Below, piece by piece: positions 61,431 to 64,000 of a stretch of 64,000 nucleotides of DNA (position 1 is its first letter; every line of letters begins with the position of its first letter). A program made the translations under genes and the position numbers. Source of the DNA: Bradyrhizobium sp. Tv2a-2 (GTDB lineage Bacteria; Pseudomonadota; Alphaproteobacteria; Rhizobiales; Xanthobacteraceae); NCBI RefSeq assembly GCF_000472425.1, contig NZ_AXAI01000028.1:1-64000 (forward strand), in the 5' to 3' direction. The notes under the pieces were generated by a model. The model was not told the DNA's origin, searched no databases, and saw nothing but the letters and a program-made list of their open reading frames with translations.

Positions 61431-62461
61431 GCAGCAGCACTCCATGCAAAGTCGTCAAATGCTTCGGTTAAGGCGCTGTGCACCTGGCGCGGATCGTCCG
61501 AAGTCAGAATCTTCGCCCGCCACGTCTTCAGTTGCTCGGCCGGCGCGTGCGCGCAGCCAGCGGCGACGTCGAGCGCCCAGGACAAATGCTTGCGCGCATG
61601 GCGAAGCCCGATCCGCAAGCCATAGTGCCGACATACCTCGTCATAGAGCGCGCGCAGATCATGGAGCTGCTGCGAAAGCGACGGCAGCGCCTCGGCCGCC
61701 CCGCCCGCAAGCTGGCGTCCGATCTGGCCGGGCAGCCAGGGCGCGCCCTGCGCACCGCGGCCGATCATCACGGCATCGGCACCGGACGCCGCAAGCGCCG
61801 TCACCGCGGTTTCGAAGGAGGTGATGTCGCCATTGACGACGAGCGGGATCGAAATCGCCTCGCGGACGGTACGTACGGCGCTCCAATCGGCTTCACCCTT
61901 GTAGAACTGCTGTCGTGTGCGGCCGTGCACGGTGATCATTGCAACACCTGCAGCTTCGGCGCGGCGGGCAAGCTCTGGCGCATTGCGCGAGCGGTCGTCC
62001 CAGCCGAGCCGCATCTTCAGCGTCACCGGAACATGCGCAGCCTCGACGGTCGCATCGATCAGGGTCAGGGCATGGTCGAGATCTCGCATCAAGGCGGAGC
62101 CTGACTGTCCGCCGGTGACATGGCGGGCCGGGCAGCCCATGTTGATGTCGATGATGTCGGCGCCCGCTTCCTCCGCGACTCGCACGCCTTCCCGCATCCA
62201 CCGGGCCTCACAGCCCGCGAGCTGCACAACATGCGGGCCGACTCCAGCCGCTTCGCAGCGCAACCGGGAGATGGGGCGGCCGTGGGCCAGATCGTCGCTT
62301 GCGGTCATTTCTGAAACCACCAGCCCCGCTCCTAGTCTGGCCACCAGGCGGCGGAACGGTGCGTCGGTAATGCCCGACATGGGCGCAAGAAGGACCCGGT
62401 TGGCGAGCTGAATATCGCCTATCTTCAATGATTTAACTGGGGAGGAGTCCGGGCCGTTCAC
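61427..62461 (-). CDS. dusB: tRNA-dihydrouridine synthase (DusB/NifR3), 344 aa
   Basis: FMN barrel with LLAPMSGITDAPFRRL, catalytic Cys in DINMGCPARHVTGGQSGSA and ITVHGRTRQQFY. First gene of the nifR3-ntrB-ntrC operon typical of rhizobia. The start codon is GTG at 62461. Confidence 0.95.
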   Translation of the reverse strand: MNGPDSSPVKSLKIGDIQLANRVLLAPMSGITDAPFRRLVARLGAGLVVSEMTASDDLAHGRPISRLRCEAAGVGPHVVQLAGCEARWMREGVRVAEEAGADIIDINMGCPARHVTGGQSGSALMRDLDHALTLIDATVEAAHVPVTLKMRLGWDDRSRNAPELARRAEAAGVAMITVHGRTRQQFYKGEADWSAVRTVREAISIPLVVNGDITSFETAVTALAASGADAVMIGRGAQGAPWLPGQIGRQLAGGAAEALPSLSQQLHDLRALYDEVCRHYGLRIGLRHARKHLSWALDVAAGCAHAPAEQLKTWRAKILTSDDPRQVHSALTEAFDDFAWSAAA

Positions 62462-62737
62462 GGATGTCTCATCTCTTGGGAAGCAGCCGCATCATCGCGA
62501 CTGCCAGTCGCTCCCATTTTGCGCACAATTCTTGTGCAGTCAAGTTGCATGCCTACACTTTAGACAATTCTTGCAAGCATGCAAGTGCAGTGCAGCAATA
62601 ACAGCCCTGCTCTTTACTGCCAGTGCTTAGCTATTCCCTCTCCTTTTCGTTCCGCCCGTGATCGTGATAAGGGCTGCCGGCCTGATCGGACATCAGGCAA
62701 TCCCTCTACTTGATCGCAATCACCGTATTTGAGTCGC

Positions 62738-63919
62738 ATGGTAAAATCTGAACGGACTGCCGCCATCCTCGTCGCAGCCGGCCGCGGCCTTCGCGCAGGA
62801 AGCGGCGGCCCGAAACAATACCGCGTCGTCGGCGGACAGACCGTGATATTCCGCGCCATGCAGCCGTTCTGCACGCATCCACAAGTTTCTGTCGTGCAGC
62901 CCGTGCTTCATCCCGAGGATGCCGCGATGTTCAACACCGCTTGCGCCGGGCTGCGCCATCAGCCGCCCGCGAATGGCGGCGCGACGCGGCAGGCGTCAGT
63001 CCATGCCGGTCTCGAAGCACTGGTCGGCGAGAAGCCGGATATCGTCCTGATCCATGACGCCGCGCGGCCCTTTGTCTCGGAGGGGCTGATCTCGCGTGCG
63101 ATCGATGCGGCGAGCCGCACGGGTGCCGCGATCCCTACGGTTGCGGTTACCGACACCATCAAGCTCGTCGATGCGGATGGCAATGTCGCGGATACACCGG
63201 AGCGCGCGCGCCTGCGAATCGCACAGACACCGCAGGCCTTCCGCTATGATGTCATCCTGGAGGCCCATCGCCGCGCCGCGCGCGATGGCAGGTCGGATTT
63301 TACAGACGATGCGGCGCTCGCCGAGTGGACGGGATTGACCGTTGCGACCTTTGAAGGCGATGCTCTGAACATGAAGCTTACGACTCCCGAAGATTTCGTC
63401 CGCGAGGAGGCGCGGCTGGCGAGCCTGCTCGGCGACATCAGGACCGGCACCGGCTATGACGTGCACGCCTTCGGCGAAGGCGACCACGTCATGATCTGCG
63501 GCGTCCGTGTGCCGCACGCCAAGGGCTTCCTGGCTCACTCCGACGGCGACGTCGGCCTACATGCACTGGTCGATGCCATCCTCGGCGCGCTCGCCGACGG
63601 CGACATCGGCTCGCATTTCCCGCCGAGCGACGCCAAGTGGAAGGGCGCCTCCTCCGACCAGTTCCTGAAATATGCGGTCGAGCGCGTCGCCACCCGCGGC
63701 GGCCGCATCGCCAATCTCGAGGTGACCTTGATCTGCGAGCGACCGAAGATCGGCCCGCTGCGCGACACCATGCGGGCGCGGATCGCGGAGATATCAGGCC
63801 TCGACATCTCACGCATCGCCGTGAAGGCGACAACCTCCGAGCGCCTCGGCTTCACCGGCCGTGAGGAAGGTATCGCGGCGACCGCCAGCGCCACCATCCG
63901 CTTGCCCTGGAGTGTATGA
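62738..63919 (+). CDS. ispDF: Bifunctional IspD/IspF isoprenoid enzyme, 393 aa
   Basis: The N-terminal half is the cytidylyltransferase (AAILVAAGRGLRAGSGGPKQ, IHDAARPFVS, VTDTIKLVD). The C-terminal half is MECDP synthase (GTGYDVHAFGEGDH, GFLAHSDGDVGLHALVDAIL, DIGSHFPPSD). The fusion is normal in alphaproteobacteria; both steps belong to the MEP pathway. ATG at 62738 preferred over a TTG three codons upstream. Divergent from dusB. Confidence 0.95.
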   Translation: MVKSERTAAILVAAGRGLRAGSGGPKQYRVVGGQTVIFRAMQPFCTHPQVSVVQPVLHPEDAAMFNTACAGLRHQPPANGGATRQASVHAGLEALVGEKPDIVLIHDAARPFVSEGLISRAIDAASRTGAAIPTVAVTDTIKLVDADGNVADTPERARLRIAQTPQAFRYDVILEAHRRAARDGRSDFTDDAALAEWTGLTVATFEGDALNMKLTTPEDFVREEARLASLLGDIRTGTGYDVHAFGEGDHVMICGVRVPHAKGFLAHSDGDVGLHALVDAILGALADGDIGSHFPPSDAKWKGASSDQFLKYAVERVATRGGRIANLEVTLICERPKIGPLRDTMRARIAEISGLDISRIAVKATTSERLGFTGREEGIAATASATIRLPWSV

Positions 63920-63922
63920 ACC

Positions 63923-64000
63923 ATGAGCGGCAGCGACGCCCGCGCCCTGGCCCGATCGCTGCTCGACCTGTGCCGGATGCGCAAGCTGACCATTGCGACC
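63923..64000 (+). CDS. CinA-family (nicotinamide-nucleotide amidase) gene, N-terminal part, cut by window edge
   Basis: ATG at 63923, three bases after ispDF. The 26 visible residues (ARSLLDLCRMRKLTIAT) match the start of the CinA C-terminal/PncC domain, where AESCTGG would follow. The rest is outside the window. Confidence 0.65.
   Translation, partial: MSGSDARALARSLLDLCRMRKLTIAT

Noticed and set aside
1..64000. CRISPR arrays, rRNA genes and sigma-54 (TGGCAC-N5-TTGC) promoters
   Set aside because: Looked for by eye; no spaced direct repeats, no rRNA sequence, and the TGGCAC occurrences seen lacked the second half at the right spacing.

Overview
The window looks like chromosomal DNA of a Bradyrhizobium-type alphaproteobacterium (order Rhizobiales). 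The reasons are high GC, the gene order nifR3/dusB-ntrB-ntrC ... ntrY-ntrX-hfq-hflX, fused ispDF, the block dacA-tmk-holB-metG-tatD-MBL, and intergenic palindromes of the kind common in that genus. The assignment is from gene content only.

Positions 1-6803 are a degraded accessory region around a tRNA-Ser(UGA) gene (2150-2239, minus). An IS256-type transposase end lies at the window edge. Remnants of two different tyrosine integrases flank the tRNA. A 41-bp exact copy of the tRNA 5' half at 6763-6803 marks the far end of a 4.5-kb integrated remnant. This region carries four small genes whose N-termini share a double-glycine-type leader (1019, 3255 minus, 6182, 6396), two copies of a structured intergenic block that looks like a minus-strand small RNA with terminator (618-849, 4354-4578), a 0.4-kb duplication carrying a small ORF, a DUF3606-like protein and a frameshifted gene.

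Positions 6975-16481 hold a conserved hypothetical protein, a large wHTH/NB-ARC/TPR regulator divergent from an HWE-type histidine kinase, an amidase, an OsmC protein, a cupin and an orphan SdhA paralogue. A gene-poor stretch (16.5-18 kb) holds three very small candidate proteins. Positions 18026-26699 are housekeeping genes: rlpA, an alpha/beta hydrolase, then dacA-tmk-holB-metG-tatD-MBL. MetG carries a 145-residue histone-H1-like tail at its N-terminus.

Positions 26888-31522 encode a TRAP transporter (dctP, fused dctQM) followed by an acyl-CoA ligase, an uptake-and-activation unit for a carboxylic acid. A CMP/dCMP-type deaminase and an HpnG-like phosphorylase follow. Positions 33894-42305 form a shikimate/quinate-type module: LysR regulator, AroE-family dehydrogenase, a complete branched-chain-amino-acid-type ABC transporter and a QuiC-like 3-dehydroshikimate dehydratase. 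An RND efflux pair (42405-46855), an enoyl-CoA hydratase, and a cobalt-type nitrile hydratase operon (nthA-nthB-accessory) come next.

Positions 49933-64000 are core genes: queC, mazG, hflX-hfq, ntrX-ntrY, a GNAT acetyltransferase with two small genes, ntrC-ntrB-dusB, ispDF and the start of a CinA-family gene. Nitrogen control (NtrBC), the NtrYX redox/nitrogen system and Hfq thus sit together, all on the minus strand.
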